64,000 nucleotides of DNA from Pseudomonas sp. HOU2 (lineage in GTDB: Bacteria; Pseudomonadota; Gammaproteobacteria; Pseudomonadales; Pseudomonadaceae): NCBI RefSeq assembly GCF_040729435.1, contig NZ_CP160398.1:5685001-5749000 (forward strand), read 5' to 3'. The notes under the pieces were generated by a model. It was not told where the DNA came from, made no database searches, and saw only the letters and a list, made by a program, of their open reading frames with translations. The translations under genes were made by a program, and so were the position numbers. Positions 49,883 through 58,400 of this stretch are shown in pieces (position 1 is the stretch's first letter; each line of letters starts with the position of its first letter).

Positions 49883-50122
49883 TCAGTGAACCTTGCTTCG
49901 GCTGATGGAGCGCGTTTTCACTTCCTTGGCATAGGACTGCAATCGTTCTTCATCACTTTGCAGCACCTCGCAGGACCTGAGTACCGCCTGGGCATCCGCT
50001 TCATTGCCGCTTTTGCGCAGTTGTTCGGCGATGCGCTTGAGGTCGACCGCCGACCATCTCAAATCCGATGCAACGGCTTGCAGGTCGCGCTGAAGTTCGT
50101 GTTCGTATTCATTGAGCCGCAT
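49883..50122 (-). CDS. Small coiled-coil hypothetical protein
   Basis: A 79-residue helical protein (MRLNEYEHELQRDLQAVASD), heptad-like through RWSAVDLKRIAEQLRKSGNE. ATG 50122 has GGAGG 6 bp upstream, which excludes the GTG two codons before it. Function unknown. Confidence 0.75.
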   Translation of the reverse strand: MRLNEYEHELQRDLQAVASDLRWSAVDLKRIAEQLRKSGNEADAQAVLRSCEVLQSDEERLQSYAKEVKTRSISRSKVH

Positions 50123-50305
50123 GATCACCTCCGGTCATTCTCGGTAAAACAGAGTAGCCGCATTTTTCATCGCCGATGTGCAACTCGTCTGTCACCGGGT
50201 GAATGGATGTAAATATTTGTCCAAATGCCCTTGTAGCGGGGCGTCGGGATGGATGTACAACCGGTTACACGTTACATTCGCTTTTTTTCAGATCAGGGAA
50301 ACACC

Positions 50306-50641
50306 ATGCGGATATGGATCGGGAGTTTGGCGTTGGCATTGCTGGCGGGTTGCTCATTGCCAGCATCGCTGGTACCGGGCGAGCCAAACCTCAGCAAGAC
50401 CACCACCAAAGCGCCTAAAGACTATGCCGCGTGCTTGTTGCCGTTGTGGCAGCAGGACATTCCGAAGACCACGCAGGCCTCCATTTCCAACGGCTACCGG
50501 ATCAAGGCACCGAGCCTCGTCACCGCCGACGAGATTCTCGACATCATCAAATACAAGGACGGCAGCCGCGTTTCCCTGTATCAGGGACCGCCATGGGCCA
50601 AGTCCGGGTCGTTGCGCAAATCGGTGCGTGACTGCCTGTAA
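50306..50641 (+). CDS. Small lipoprotein of unknown function
   Basis: A 111-residue lipoprotein with lipobox LLAGC (Cys16). The mature part begins SLPASLVPGEPNLSKTTTKA and contains DYAACLLPLWQQDIPKTTQA and RVSLYQGPPWAKSGSLRKS. Function unknown; likely an outer-membrane lipoprotein. A strong terminator follows. Confidence 0.8.
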   Translation: MRIWIGSLALALLAGCSLPASLVPGEPNLSKTTTKAPKDYAACLLPLWQQDIPKTTQASISNGYRIKAPSLVTADEILDIIKYKDGSRVSLYQGPPWAKSGSLRKSVRDCL

Positions 50642-50672
50642 AGCCCAGCCTCAGATGCAAAAGCCCACCGCA

Positions 50673-50710
50673 AAAAAAGCAGAAACCAGATCACCGGTTT
50701 CTGCTTTTTT
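50673..50710. terminator. Rho-independent terminator
   Basis: AAAAAAGCAGAAACC - AGATCACC - GGTTTCTGCTTTTTT: a 15-bp perfect stem with T-run, 31 bp after the lipoprotein gene. Confidence 0.95.
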
Positions 50711-50823
50711 TTGCTTTGCGAAATGCGCTGTGACAGATCGGCACGAGGCGTATTCCAGTGTGCACTAGGCTTTGATTGCCGGTCACTTATCAGGCCGGCA
50801 AGTCTTTCAAGGAGCCACGGATC

Positions 50824-51429
50824 ATGGATGATCTGGTCAAGGAAGTTATCCCGTTGTTGCAGTATTTGATTCCCGGATTCGTTTCTACCTGGATTTTCTA
50901 CACGCTCACTTCATTCAAGCGGCCTGATACGTTCGGGCAGATTGTGCAGGCGTTGATCTTTACGTTTGTGATTCATGGGGTGGTGCTGGGGATCGGGGCT
51001 ATTGGCTTATGGATAGGCTCGAAGGGCTTTTCTGTAGGGAAATGGGATGGCAAGGCCCAGGCGACATGGGCGTTCATGGTTTCAATGGGACTCGGTTTGT
51101 TGTCGTGTGCTCTGGCTTCGAATGACAAACTGCACAAATGGTTACGAAGTAAAAATGTAACCAATAAAAACTCTTACCCCAGCGAGTGGTACAGCACTTT
51201 TGCCCGGCACAATCGCCTGGTAACGCTGCATTTGACGGATGAAAGACGATTGTTTGGCTGGCCCGTCGAGTGGCCTTCCGGCCCGCTGGAGGGACAATTC
51301 ATCATGCTGAATCCAGGCTGGCTGGGGGCGGACGGCGTGGCGTTGCCTTTTGGCGCCGAACTATTAGTGATAGATTCCTCGAAAGTTCAGTGGGTCGAAT
51401 TCAGTTCTGTCGAAGAGGTTTCATCATGA
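50824..51429 (+). CDS. DUF6338-like membrane protein
   Basis: A 201-residue protein with three hydrophobic segments in the first half (DLVKEVIPLLQYLIPGFVST, ALIFTFVIHGVVLGIGAIGL, ATWAFMVSMGLGLLSCALAS) and a soluble second half (NSYPSEWYSTFARHNRLVTL, LFGWPVEWPSGPLEGQFIML). This matches the DUF6338 pattern I know for membrane proteins of unknown role. Its composition is somewhat lower in GC than its neighbours. It overlaps a short downstream gene by 4 bases. Confidence 0.75.
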   Translation: MDDLVKEVIPLLQYLIPGFVSTWIFYTLTSFKRPDTFGQIVQALIFTFVIHGVVLGIGAIGLWIGSKGFSVGKWDGKAQATWAFMVSMGLGLLSCALASNDKLHKWLRSKNVTNKNSYPSEWYSTFARHNRLVTLHLTDERRLFGWPVEWPSGPLEGQFIMLNPGWLGADGVALPFGAELLVIDSSKVQWVEFSSVEEVSS

Positions 51430-51563
51430 GCGCAAAAGAGCCTACTCCCATGCCGCCCAGCGTCAGGCGCCTCTTTTATGGTCCGGACGGCAAGCTGTTA
51501 GCCAAGCCCCTGGTCAAAGGGCCGAGTGCGCCGCCACCGCTGAAGCGCCAGTATCGGGACTGA
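51426..51563 (+). CDS. Small proline-rich protein coupled to the DUF6338-like gene
   Basis: A 45-residue protein (MSAKEPTPMPPSVRRLFYGP, ending PPPLKRQYRD). The ATGA overlap with the upstream membrane-protein gene implies coupled translation and a related role. It is rich in proline and basic residues, likely disordered. A terminator hairpin starts four bases after the stop. It is too short to assign. Confidence 0.65.
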   Translation: MSAKEPTPMPPSVRRLFYGPDGKLLAKPLVKGPSAPPPLKRQYRD

Positions 51564-51566
51564 CTG

Positions 51567-51589
51567 AACGCCGCTCATCGAGCGGCGTT
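51567..51589. terminator. Rho-independent terminator
   Basis: AACGCCGCTC - ATC - GAGCGGCGTT: a 10-bp perfect stem between the small proline-rich gene and the convergent LysR gene. Confidence 0.85.
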
Positions 51590-51619
51590 TCGTTATGTTT
51601 GGCATTGTGAGATCTCCAG

Positions 51620-52504
51620 TCAGAGCGTATCCACCAACCAGTCCCTGAACGCTTTCAGTGACGGCAACGCCTCATTACGCGGCGGATACACCAGGTAATA
51701 GCTGCGCCGGCTGGTGATCGGCTCCCCCAGTTGCAGCAGCTCGCCGTTAAGCAATTCATCCTCCACCAGAATCCGTGGCACCAGCCCCACGCCAATATTC
51801 GCCCGCACCGCCTGAATCAGGTGCGAGGTCATTTCAAAGCTCGGCCCGATGCGCATGCTGCGGTGCGGCAAACCATGATGGGTGAACCATTCCGCCCAGG
51901 CCTGGGCATTGCTGCTGACATTGAGCAGTAACTGCCCGGCGATGTGCTGTTCGGCTTCGTCGCGTTCGGCCAATGACAACTGCGCACTGGCAATCACCAC
52001 CAGTTCTTCAGTGTGCAGGGGCAGGGCGCTCAAGCCCGGCCAGTCCCCCGCACCGACGCAGATCGCCGCATCGATTTCGCTGGTGTCGAAGTCGATCGCT
52101 TCGATACGCGAATGCAAGTGCACGGTCATACCGGGGTGCGCGGTGTAGAAGTCCTTGAGTCGCGGCAGCAGCCATTTCGAGCCGAAAGTTGGCAGCGTCG
52201 CCAGACGCAAACTGTGAATGCCGGAACCGAACGCCATGGCCTGCAGGGTCGCGCTGCGGATCTGCCCGAGGGCTTCGGCCAGTTCGCGCTGATACATGCG
52301 CCCGACATCGGTGAGCACCACTTGCCGGCCTTCGCGGCTGAACAGGCGCATGCCAAGCATCTTTTCCAGAATCTGCACCTGACGGCTGACCGCGCTCTGC
52401 GTCAGCGACAGTTCGTGGGCGGCGCGGGTGTAGCTTTCATGGCGTGCGGCGGCCTCGAAGGCCAGCAATAACGACATGGAAGGGGTGAGGGTTCGCGGAT
52501 TCAT
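51620..52504 (-). CDS. LysR family transcriptional regulator (GcvA-like)
   Basis: A 294-residue LysR protein. N-terminal HTH with SYTRAAHELSLTQSAVSRQV; effector domain from about residue 92 (LRLATLPTFGSKWLLPRLKD). The GcvA-like SRR...YYLVYP segment is near the C-terminus. It is divergent from ydiJ, and probably controls it; the inducer is not apparent. Confidence 0.88.
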   Translation of the reverse strand: MNPRTLTPSMSLLLAFEAAARHESYTRAAHELSLTQSAVSRQVQILEKMLGMRLFSREGRQVVLTDVGRMYQRELAEALGQIRSATLQAMAFGSGIHSLRLATLPTFGSKWLLPRLKDFYTAHPGMTVHLHSRIEAIDFDTSEIDAAICVGAGDWPGLSALPLHTEELVVIASAQLSLAERDEAEQHIAGQLLLNVSSNAQAWAEWFTHHGLPHRSMRIGPSFEMTSHLIQAVRANIGVGLVPRILVEDELLNGELLQLGEPITSRRSYYLVYPPRNEALPSLKAFRDWLVDTL

Positions 52505-52663
52505 TCGTTTTAGTCATGGATTGCGGGTCGATTTTACGTTTGTCCCGACGGCGCCAAGCAATGAACATAAGCACCATGAGATGGCGGGAGCGTGACGCAA
52601 TCATTCATTGCGCACAACTGTTCACCGCCACACGACCCGATTTTGACCGAGATTTCCTCACCG

Positions 52664-55600
52664 ATGATTGCCCAGCTGAAACCCGCCCCGGCATTGACCG
52701 CCGATTACCAGCAATTCCTCAAAGCCTTGAAGGCCAGCGGTTTTCGTGGCGAGATCAGCGCCGATTACGCCAGCCGCGTAGTGCTTGCCACCGACAACTC
52801 GATCTACCAGCGTCTGCCGCAAGCGGCGGTGTTTCCGGTGGATGCGGAGGATGTGGCGCGAGTCGCACGACTGATTGCCGAGCCGGCCTATCAGCAGGTG
52901 GTGATCACGCCGCGTGGCGGTGGCACCGGCACCAACGGTCAGTCGCTGACTGACGGCATCGTCGTCGACCTGTCGCGGCACATGAACCGCATTCTGGAAA
53001 TCAACGTCGAGCAGCGCTGGGTGCGGGTGCAGGCCGGGGTGGTCAAGGATCAGCTCAACGCCGCACTGAAGTCCGCCGGGCTGTTCTTCGCCCCGGAGCT
53101 GTCGACCTCCAACCGCGCCACTGTCGGCGGCATGATCAACACCGATGCCAGCGGCCAGGGCAGTTGCACCTACGGCAAGACCCGCGACCATGTGCTAGAA
53201 CTCGACATGGTTCTGCGCGGCGGCGAACGCCTGCACGGCGCAGCGCTGGCGGAAGAAGATCTGACAGCGCTGTGTGCCCGTGAAGATCGGGTCGGTGAAG
53301 TCTATCGCTGTGCGCGGCAGATCATTGATGAGCAGGGCGAACTGATCAAGCAACGCTTCCCTGACCTCAACCGCTGCCTGACCGGCTACGACCTGGCGCA
53401 CCTGCGCGAGGCGGACAAGCGTTTCAACCTCAACAGCGTGCTCTGCGGCGCCGAAGGCTCGCTGGGGTTTGTGGTCGAGGCGAAACTCAACGTACTGCCG
53501 ATCCCCAAACACACGATGCTGGTGAACATTCGCTACGCCGGGTTCATGGATGCGTTGCGCGATGCCCGGGCGCTGATGGCGCTCAAGCCGTTGTCGATAG
53601 AAACCGTCGACTCGAAAGTATTGCTGCTGGCGATGCAGGACATCGTCTGGCATGGCGTCGCCGAGTACTTCCCGGAAAGTGCCGAACGGCCGACACTGGG
53701 GATCAACCTGGTGGAGTTTTGCGGTGACGATGCTGAAGATCTGCAACGCCGGGTCGAAGCTTTCCTCGAACACTTGAGCAGCGACACCACGGTCGAACGT
53801 CTCGGCCATACGCTGGCGGTCGGTCAGGCGGCGGTGAACAAGGTCTATGGCATGCGCAAACGCGCAGTCGGCCTGCTCGGTAACGTTGCCGGTGAAGCGC
53901 GGCCGCAGCCGTTTGTCGAAGACACCGCGGTGCCGCCGCAGCACCTGGCCGAGTACATCGCCGAACTGCGCGAACTGCTCGACAGCCACGGTTTGCAGTA
54001 CGGCATGTTCGGCCACGTCGATGCCGGCGTGTTGCACGTACGGCCGATTCTCGACATGAAGGATCCGCAGCAAGCGGCGCTGGTGCGTCCGGTGTCCGAT
54101 GGCGTCGCCGCGCTGACCCAGCGCTACGGCGGTCTGTTGTGGGGTGAACACGGCAAAGGTCTGCGCTCGGAGTACGCGCCGGCATTTTTCGGTGAGCTGT
54201 ACCCGGCGTTGCAGGCACTGAAAGCCGCGTTCGACCCGTGCAACCAGTTCAACCCGGGCAAGATCGCCACCCCGGCTAACACCGGCGCGGCGTTGCTGAA
54301 AATCGACGAAGTGACCCTGCGCGGCGAACTCGATCGGCAGATCGATGAAAAGGTCTGGCAAAGCTACGGCGCGGCCATGCACTGCAACGGCAACGGCGCC
54401 TGCTACAACTTCGATCCCGACGACGCCATGTGTCCGTCGTGGAAAGCCACCCGCGAGCGTGCCCAGTCGCCCAAGGGTCGTGCGTCATTGATCCGCGAGT
54501 GGCTGCGTTTGCAGGGCGAGGCGGGGGTGGATGTGCTGTCCGATGCGATCCGCCGTCCGGCGTTTTTCCGCAACCTGTGGACGCGCTGGCGCAACAGCCG
54601 CGCGCAGGGCGCAGACTTTTCCCACGAGGTGTATGACGCCATGGCCGGCTGTCTGGCGTGCAAGTCCTGCGCGGGGCAGTGCCCGGTCAAGGTCAACGTG
54701 CCGGAATTCCGATCGCGCTTCCTTGAGCTGTATCACAGCCGTTATCTGCGCCCGGCGCGGGATTATCTGATTGCTTCGCTGGAGTACAGCATCCCGTACA
54801 TGGCGCGAGTTCCGGCGCTGTACAACGGTTTGATGGGCGCAACATTCGTGCGCAAACAGTTGGAGCGTCTCGGTGGAATGGTCGATGTGCCGTTGCTCAG
54901 CCGCTTCGATTTCCATGCCGCCATGCGCCGCTGGAATGTGCGGCCGGCGACGGTTTCCACGCTGTCGGCGCTGACTCAGGCCCAGCGCGAGCGCAGTGTG
55001 GTGCTGGTGCAGGATGCGTTCACCCGTTATTTCGAAGCGCCGCTGCTGGCGGATCTGGCCGAGCTGATTTCGCGGCTGGGCTATCAGGTGTATCTGGCGC
55101 CATTCAGTGCCAACGGCAAGCCGTTGCATGTACAGGGCTTTCTGTCAGCGTTCAACCGCGCGGCGTTGCGCAATGCCCGGCAACTGCGCGAGCTGGCCGA
55201 CGTTGGCGTGCCGCTGCTGGGGCTGGATCCGGCGATGACGCTGGTCTATCGCCAGGAATACCTGAAAGTGCCCGGCATGGACCAATGCCCGGAAGTGGCG
55301 CTGGTGCAGGAATGGTTGCTCAAGGTGATGCCGGAGCAGGTGAATAACCAATCGGCAAATGCATTCAGGCTCCTGGCGCATTGCACCGAGAAAACCAACG
55401 CGCCGGCCGCCACCCGGCAGTGGGAGCAGGTGTTCGAGCGGGTCGGTCTGAAACTGGCGACGCAGGCCACCGGTTGCTGCGGCATGTCCGGTACCTACGG
55501 CCATGAAGCGCGCAACCGCGAAACCTCGGTGGTGATCTACGAGCAATCCTGGGCGCGGCAGGTCGAGGCACCGGCGGAGCAGGGCGAAGCACTGGCCACC

Positions 55601-55690
55601 GGCTATTCGTGCCGCAGTCAGGTCAAGCGCCAGTCGGATCGGGCGCTGCGCCATCCGTTGCAGGTGCTGCTTGAGGTGGTACGTCGCTGA
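52664..55690 (+). CDS. ydiJ: FAD-linked oxidase with Fe-S domain, YdiJ-type D-2-hydroxyacid dehydrogenase
   Basis: A 1008-residue enzyme joining three modules: FAD-binding and FAD-oxidase C regions (residues about 30-540, with PRGGGTGTNGQSLTDGIVVD and PELSTSNRATVGGMINTDAS), a 4Fe-4S segment CLACKSCAGQCPVKVNVPEF at about 660, and a CCG-type domain (ATGCCGMSGTYGHEA at about 935). This is the plan of E. coli YdiJ, a D-2-hydroxyglutarate dehydrogenase family enzyme; the physiological substrate here is inferred. ATG 52664 (MIAQLKPAPALTADYQQFLK) is the family start; 24 upstream codons are unlikely. Its 3' end overlaps the convergent pqiA gene by 68 bp. Confidence 0.9.
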   Translation: MIAQLKPAPALTADYQQFLKALKASGFRGEISADYASRVVLATDNSIYQRLPQAAVFPVDAEDVARVARLIAEPAYQQVVITPRGGGTGTNGQSLTDGIVVDLSRHMNRILEINVEQRWVRVQAGVVKDQLNAALKSAGLFFAPELSTSNRATVGGMINTDASGQGSCTYGKTRDHVLELDMVLRGGERLHGAALAEEDLTALCAREDRVGEVYRCARQIIDEQGELIKQRFPDLNRCLTGYDLAHLREADKRFNLNSVLCGAEGSLGFVVEAKLNVLPIPKHTMLVNIRYAGFMDALRDARALMALKPLSIETVDSKVLLLAMQDIVWHGVAEYFPESAERPTLGINLVEFCGDDAEDLQRRVEAFLEHLSSDTTVERLGHTLAVGQAAVNKVYGMRKRAVGLLGNVAGEARPQPFVEDTAVPPQHLAEYIAELRELLDSHGLQYGMFGHVDAGVLHVRPILDMKDPQQAALVRPVSDGVAALTQRYGGLLWGEHGKGLRSEYAPAFFGELYPALQALKAAFDPCNQFNPGKIATPANTGAALLKIDEVTLRGELDRQIDEKVWQSYGAAMHCNGNGACYNFDPDDAMCPSWKATRERAQSPKGRASLIREWLRLQGEAGVDVLSDAIRRPAFFRNLWTRWRNSRAQGADFSHEVYDAMAGCLACKSCAGQCPVKVNVPEFRSRFLELYHSRYLRPARDYLIASLEYSIPYMARVPALYNGLMGATFVRKQLERLGGMVDVPLLSRFDFHAAMRRWNVRPATVSTLSALTQAQRERSVVLVQDAFTRYFEAPLLADLAELISRLGYQVYLAPFSANGKPLHVQGFLSAFNRAALRNARQLRELADVGVPLLGLDPAMTLVYRQEYLKVPGMDQCPEVALVQEWLLKVMPEQVNNQSANAFRLLAHCTEKTNAPAATRQWEQVFERVGLKLATQATGCCGMSGTYGHEARNRETSVVIYEQSWARQVEAPAEQGEALATGYSCRSQVKRQSDRALRHPLQVLLEVVRR

Positions 55691-56312
55691 GCGCTTCGTC
55701 GTCCGCGGCGTTGTCCCAGATCAGCCGTGGGTCGAAACTCATCGCCGAGAGCATGGTGAACACTACCACCATGCCGAAAAACAGGATGCCCGGGCGTGGT
55801 TCGATATCGCCCAGCGCCTGGAACTTCACCAGCGCCGCGACCAGTGCGACCACCAGCACATCGAGCATCGACCAGTAGCCGATCAACTCGACGAAACGGT
55901 ACAGCTTCGAACGCTCACGGCGCGCCCAGTCGCTGTCGCGCTGCACGGTGATCAGCAGCAACGACAGGGCGACGAATTTGATCCCCGGCACCGCGATGCT
56001 GGCGATGAAAATGATCAGTGCGATGTCCCATGCGCCGCCTTCCCAGAACTCCAGCACGCCGCTCATGATCGTGCTGTCGGCGCCGTTGCCGAGCATCATG
56101 GTGTTCATCACCGGCAGCAGATTGGCCGGCACGTAGAACGCCAGCGCGGCGAACAGATAGGCCCAGGTGCGCGTCAGGGAATTGGTCTTGCGCCGATGCA
56201 GCGGCGCATCGCAGCGCGGGCACTGGTGCGGCTCGTCGGTCATGTCGCAGGCCAGCCCGCAGCTGTGGCACAGGCACAGATTCAGTTCGCTGGCGGTCGC
56301 GGGTCGCTTCAT
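55623..56312 (-). CDS. PqiA-type paraquat-inducible membrane protein (second copy)
   Basis: A 229-residue inner-membrane protein of the PqiA family. An N-terminal zinc-ribbon-like region (CLCHSCGLACDM, CPRCDAPLHRRK) precedes four membrane helices (LFAALAFYVPANLLPVMNTM is the family motif). In other species PqiA cooperates with the MCE protein PqiB and lipoprotein PqiC in lipid transport. Here no pqiB follows: the gene ends inside the convergent ydiJ gene. The C-terminal tail is acidic and proline-alanine rich (DVPPQAAPATDGAAPDPTGA). Start ATG 56312 overlaps the first pqiA stop by 4 bases. Confidence 0.87.
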   Translation of the reverse strand: MKRPATASELNLCLCHSCGLACDMTDEPHQCPRCDAPLHRRKTNSLTRTWAYLFAALAFYVPANLLPVMNTMMLGNGADSTIMSGVLEFWEGGAWDIALIIFIASIAVPGIKFVALSLLLITVQRDSDWARRERSKLYRFVELIGYWSMLDVLVVALVAALVKFQALGDIEPRPGILFFGMVVVFTMLSAMSFDPRLIWDNAADDEALSDVPPQAAPATDGAAPDPTGA

Positions 56313-56905
56313 AGAATGTCCCACAGGTCACGAATGTCGCGGCCGGCAATGCGGATCATCATCAGGCTCAGCACCGCCAGGGCGAACAGGCCGATCCCCG
56401 GCAGCACATCGAGCAGCCCGGCCAGTTTGAACACCGCCACCATCGCCCCCAGCAGACACACCTCGAGCATGCTCCACGGGCGCAGCGTTTCCAGCCAGCG
56501 CATGCACAGCTTGAAGCCCGGCGCCCGGCGCGATGACAGGGCGAAACTCAGCACCCAGATCAGCAGCACCAGTTGAAACGCCGGGGCGATGATGATCGAG
56601 ATCGCTGCGATCATCGCCATGAACGTGATCGGCCCCTGACTCAGTGCCAGCACCGAATCCCACAGCGTCGCGCTGTTCTTCAGACCCTTCATGCTGATGC
56701 TCATCACCGGATAGAAATTGGCGAACAGCCACAGCATCGCCGCGGTGAAACTCAAGGCCAGCCGCTGCTCGACGGTCAAACCGTTATAGCGCTGCAGCAC
56801 GCCGCCGCAACGTACGCAGAGGGTTTTCTGGTGTTTGCCGAGCACGACTTTTTCGTACACGCAATCGCAATGCTCGCAGATGATCAGGTGTTCGGTTGAG
56901 GTCAT
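56309..56905 (-). CDS. PqiA-type paraquat-inducible membrane protein (first copy)
   Basis: A 198-residue PqiA paralogue. It carries the N-terminal cysteine pairs CEHCDC and CVRCGGV and four membrane helices, with TAAMLWLFANFYPVMSISMK as the family motif and FKLCMRWLETLRPWSMLEVC near the third helix. ATG 56905 is the likely start. The pair may be functional halves of one PqiA. The gene is divergent from the acyltransferase-like gene at 57081. Confidence 0.87.
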   Translation of the reverse strand: MTSTEHLIICEHCDCVYEKVVLGKHQKTLCVRCGGVLQRYNGLTVEQRLALSFTAAMLWLFANFYPVMSISMKGLKNSATLWDSVLALSQGPITFMAMIAAISIIIAPAFQLVLLIWVLSFALSSRRAPGFKLCMRWLETLRPWSMLEVCLLGAMVAVFKLAGLLDVLPGIGLFALAVLSLMMIRIAGRDIRDLWDIL

Positions 56906-57080
56906 GGGCAACGCTCGACAGCAGGCGCAAAGGGCAGGGGGCGCCTGATCACTATAGAAGTCTGGCGTGATTGGGCAAATGGCGTTTGGCTTGGGAATCG
57001 ACTTTTTATGTTATAGAGTAACGCGAATTTTTTGTAAGGCTCGCCGTTGCGACCTCCCGATTCATAGACTCAATGGCGAA

Positions 57081-58256
57081 ATGTCCATGACGATTGCGTG
57101 TGCCCGTTCCAACCTGCCGCCGACCGGCCGCTTGCTGTCCATTGATGCGTTGCGAGGTCTGGTGATCCTGTTCATGCTGCTGGATCACGTGCGCGAGACG
57201 TACCTGTTGCATCGTCAGGTGTCCGACCCGATGGACATCGCCAACACCGAGCCGGCGTTGTTTTTCAGTCGCACGTTGGCGCATCTGTGCGCACCGGTGT
57301 TCGTGTTGCTGAGCGGATTGTCCGCGTGGTTGTTCGGCGAGAAGTACGCGGGCAAGGCCGATGTCAGTGCCTTCCTGTTCAAGCGAGGGCTGTTTCTGGT
57401 GGTGCTGGAATTCACCTTGGTGAATTTTGCATGGACGTTTCAGTTGCCGCCGAGCGTGATCTATCTGCAGGTGATCTGGGCGATTGGCTTGAGCATGATC
57501 GCCTTGTCGCTGCTGGTCTGGTTGCCGCGCTGGCTGTTGTTGGCGCTGAGTCTGGCGATCATTGCCGGGCATAACCTGCTGGATGGGCTGCATTTCGCGC
57601 CGGAGTCGGCACTGCATGTGCCATGGGCGATTCTGCATGATCGGGGCTGGATCGAAGTTGGTGACAGTCTGCGCTTGCGCACTTCGTATCCGCTGTTGCC
57701 GTGGATCGGCGTGATCGGTCTGGGTTATGCGCTGTGCCCGTGGTTTGCCCGTGCGGCCGACGCCGGAGTTCGTCAGCAGTGCCTGTTGCTGGCTGGTATC
57801 GCCGGACTGCTGGGTTTCGTCGGGCTGCGGCTGCTCAACGGATACGGCGAAAAGCCTTGGGCGGTTGAAGACACGACCGTGCAAACGCTGATGGCGTTTT
57901 TCAACATCACCAAGTACCCGCCATCGCTGCTGTTCATCACCCTGACGGTGAGCATCGGATTGCTGTTGTTGCTGGTGTTCGAGCGGTTGCAGACGCGCCG
58001 CTGGATTCACTGGCTGACGGTTTTCGGATCGGCACCGATGTTCTTCTATCTGCTGCATCTGTACGTGCTGAAGGTGCTGTATCTGATTGCCGTGGCGCTG
58101 TTCGGCCTTAACCACGGTAGCTATTTCGGCTTCGATTCAGTAGCGGCAATCTGGCTGGTGTCGCTGCTGTTGGCGCTGGCACTGTACCCGGCGGTACGCT
58201 GGTTTTCCGCACTGAAATCGCGGCGCCGTGACATCGCCTGGCTGAAATATCTGTAA
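57081..58256 (+). CDS. DUF1624-type membrane acyltransferase
   Basis: A 391-residue integral membrane protein with about ten hydrophobic segments. N-terminal LSIDALRGLVILFMLLDHVR and LCAPVFVLLSGLSAWLFGEK match the heparan-alpha-glucosaminide N-acetyltransferase-like (DUF1624) family, where His and Asp of DHxR are thought to act in acyl transfer. ATG 57081 or 57087 are both possible; neither has a strong ribosome site. The target molecule is unknown. Confidence 0.82.
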   Translation: MSMTIACARSNLPPTGRLLSIDALRGLVILFMLLDHVRETYLLHRQVSDPMDIANTEPALFFSRTLAHLCAPVFVLLSGLSAWLFGEKYAGKADVSAFLFKRGLFLVVLEFTLVNFAWTFQLPPSVIYLQVIWAIGLSMIALSLLVWLPRWLLLALSLAIIAGHNLLDGLHFAPESALHVPWAILHDRGWIEVGDSLRLRTSYPLLPWIGVIGLGYALCPWFARAADAGVRQQCLLLAGIAGLLGFVGLRLLNGYGEKPWAVEDTTVQTLMAFFNITKYPPSLLFITLTVSIGLLLLLVFERLQTRRWIHWLTVFGSAPMFFYLLHLYVLKVLYLIAVALFGLNHGSYFGFDSVAAIWLVSLLLALALYPAVRWFSALKSRRRDIAWLKYL

Positions 58257-58286
58257 GCCCCGAAGGCAACTGTGCTGCTTAACACT

Positions 58287-58384
58287 CTGTAGGAGCTGTC
58301 GAGTGAAACGAGGCTGCGATCTTTTGATCCTGATCTGCAAAATCAAAATCAAAAGATCGCAGCGTGCCGCAGCTCCTACAGGGG
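58287..58384. repeat. Inverted REP pair, partly diverged (GTAGGAGCTG family)
   Basis: CTGTAGGAGCTGTCGAGTGA at the left with GCTGCGATCTTTTGATC, and GATCGCAGCGTGCCGCAGCT with CCTACAGG at the right. The left unit has an altered middle (TCGAGTGAAACGAG), itself a small stem. Confidence 0.82.
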
Positions 58385-58400
58385 GCGGTGATGTCGCGGG

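Noticed and set aside
53195..54382. 395-codon minus-strand frame
   Set aside because: Opposite ydiJ; composition typical of antisense shadow.
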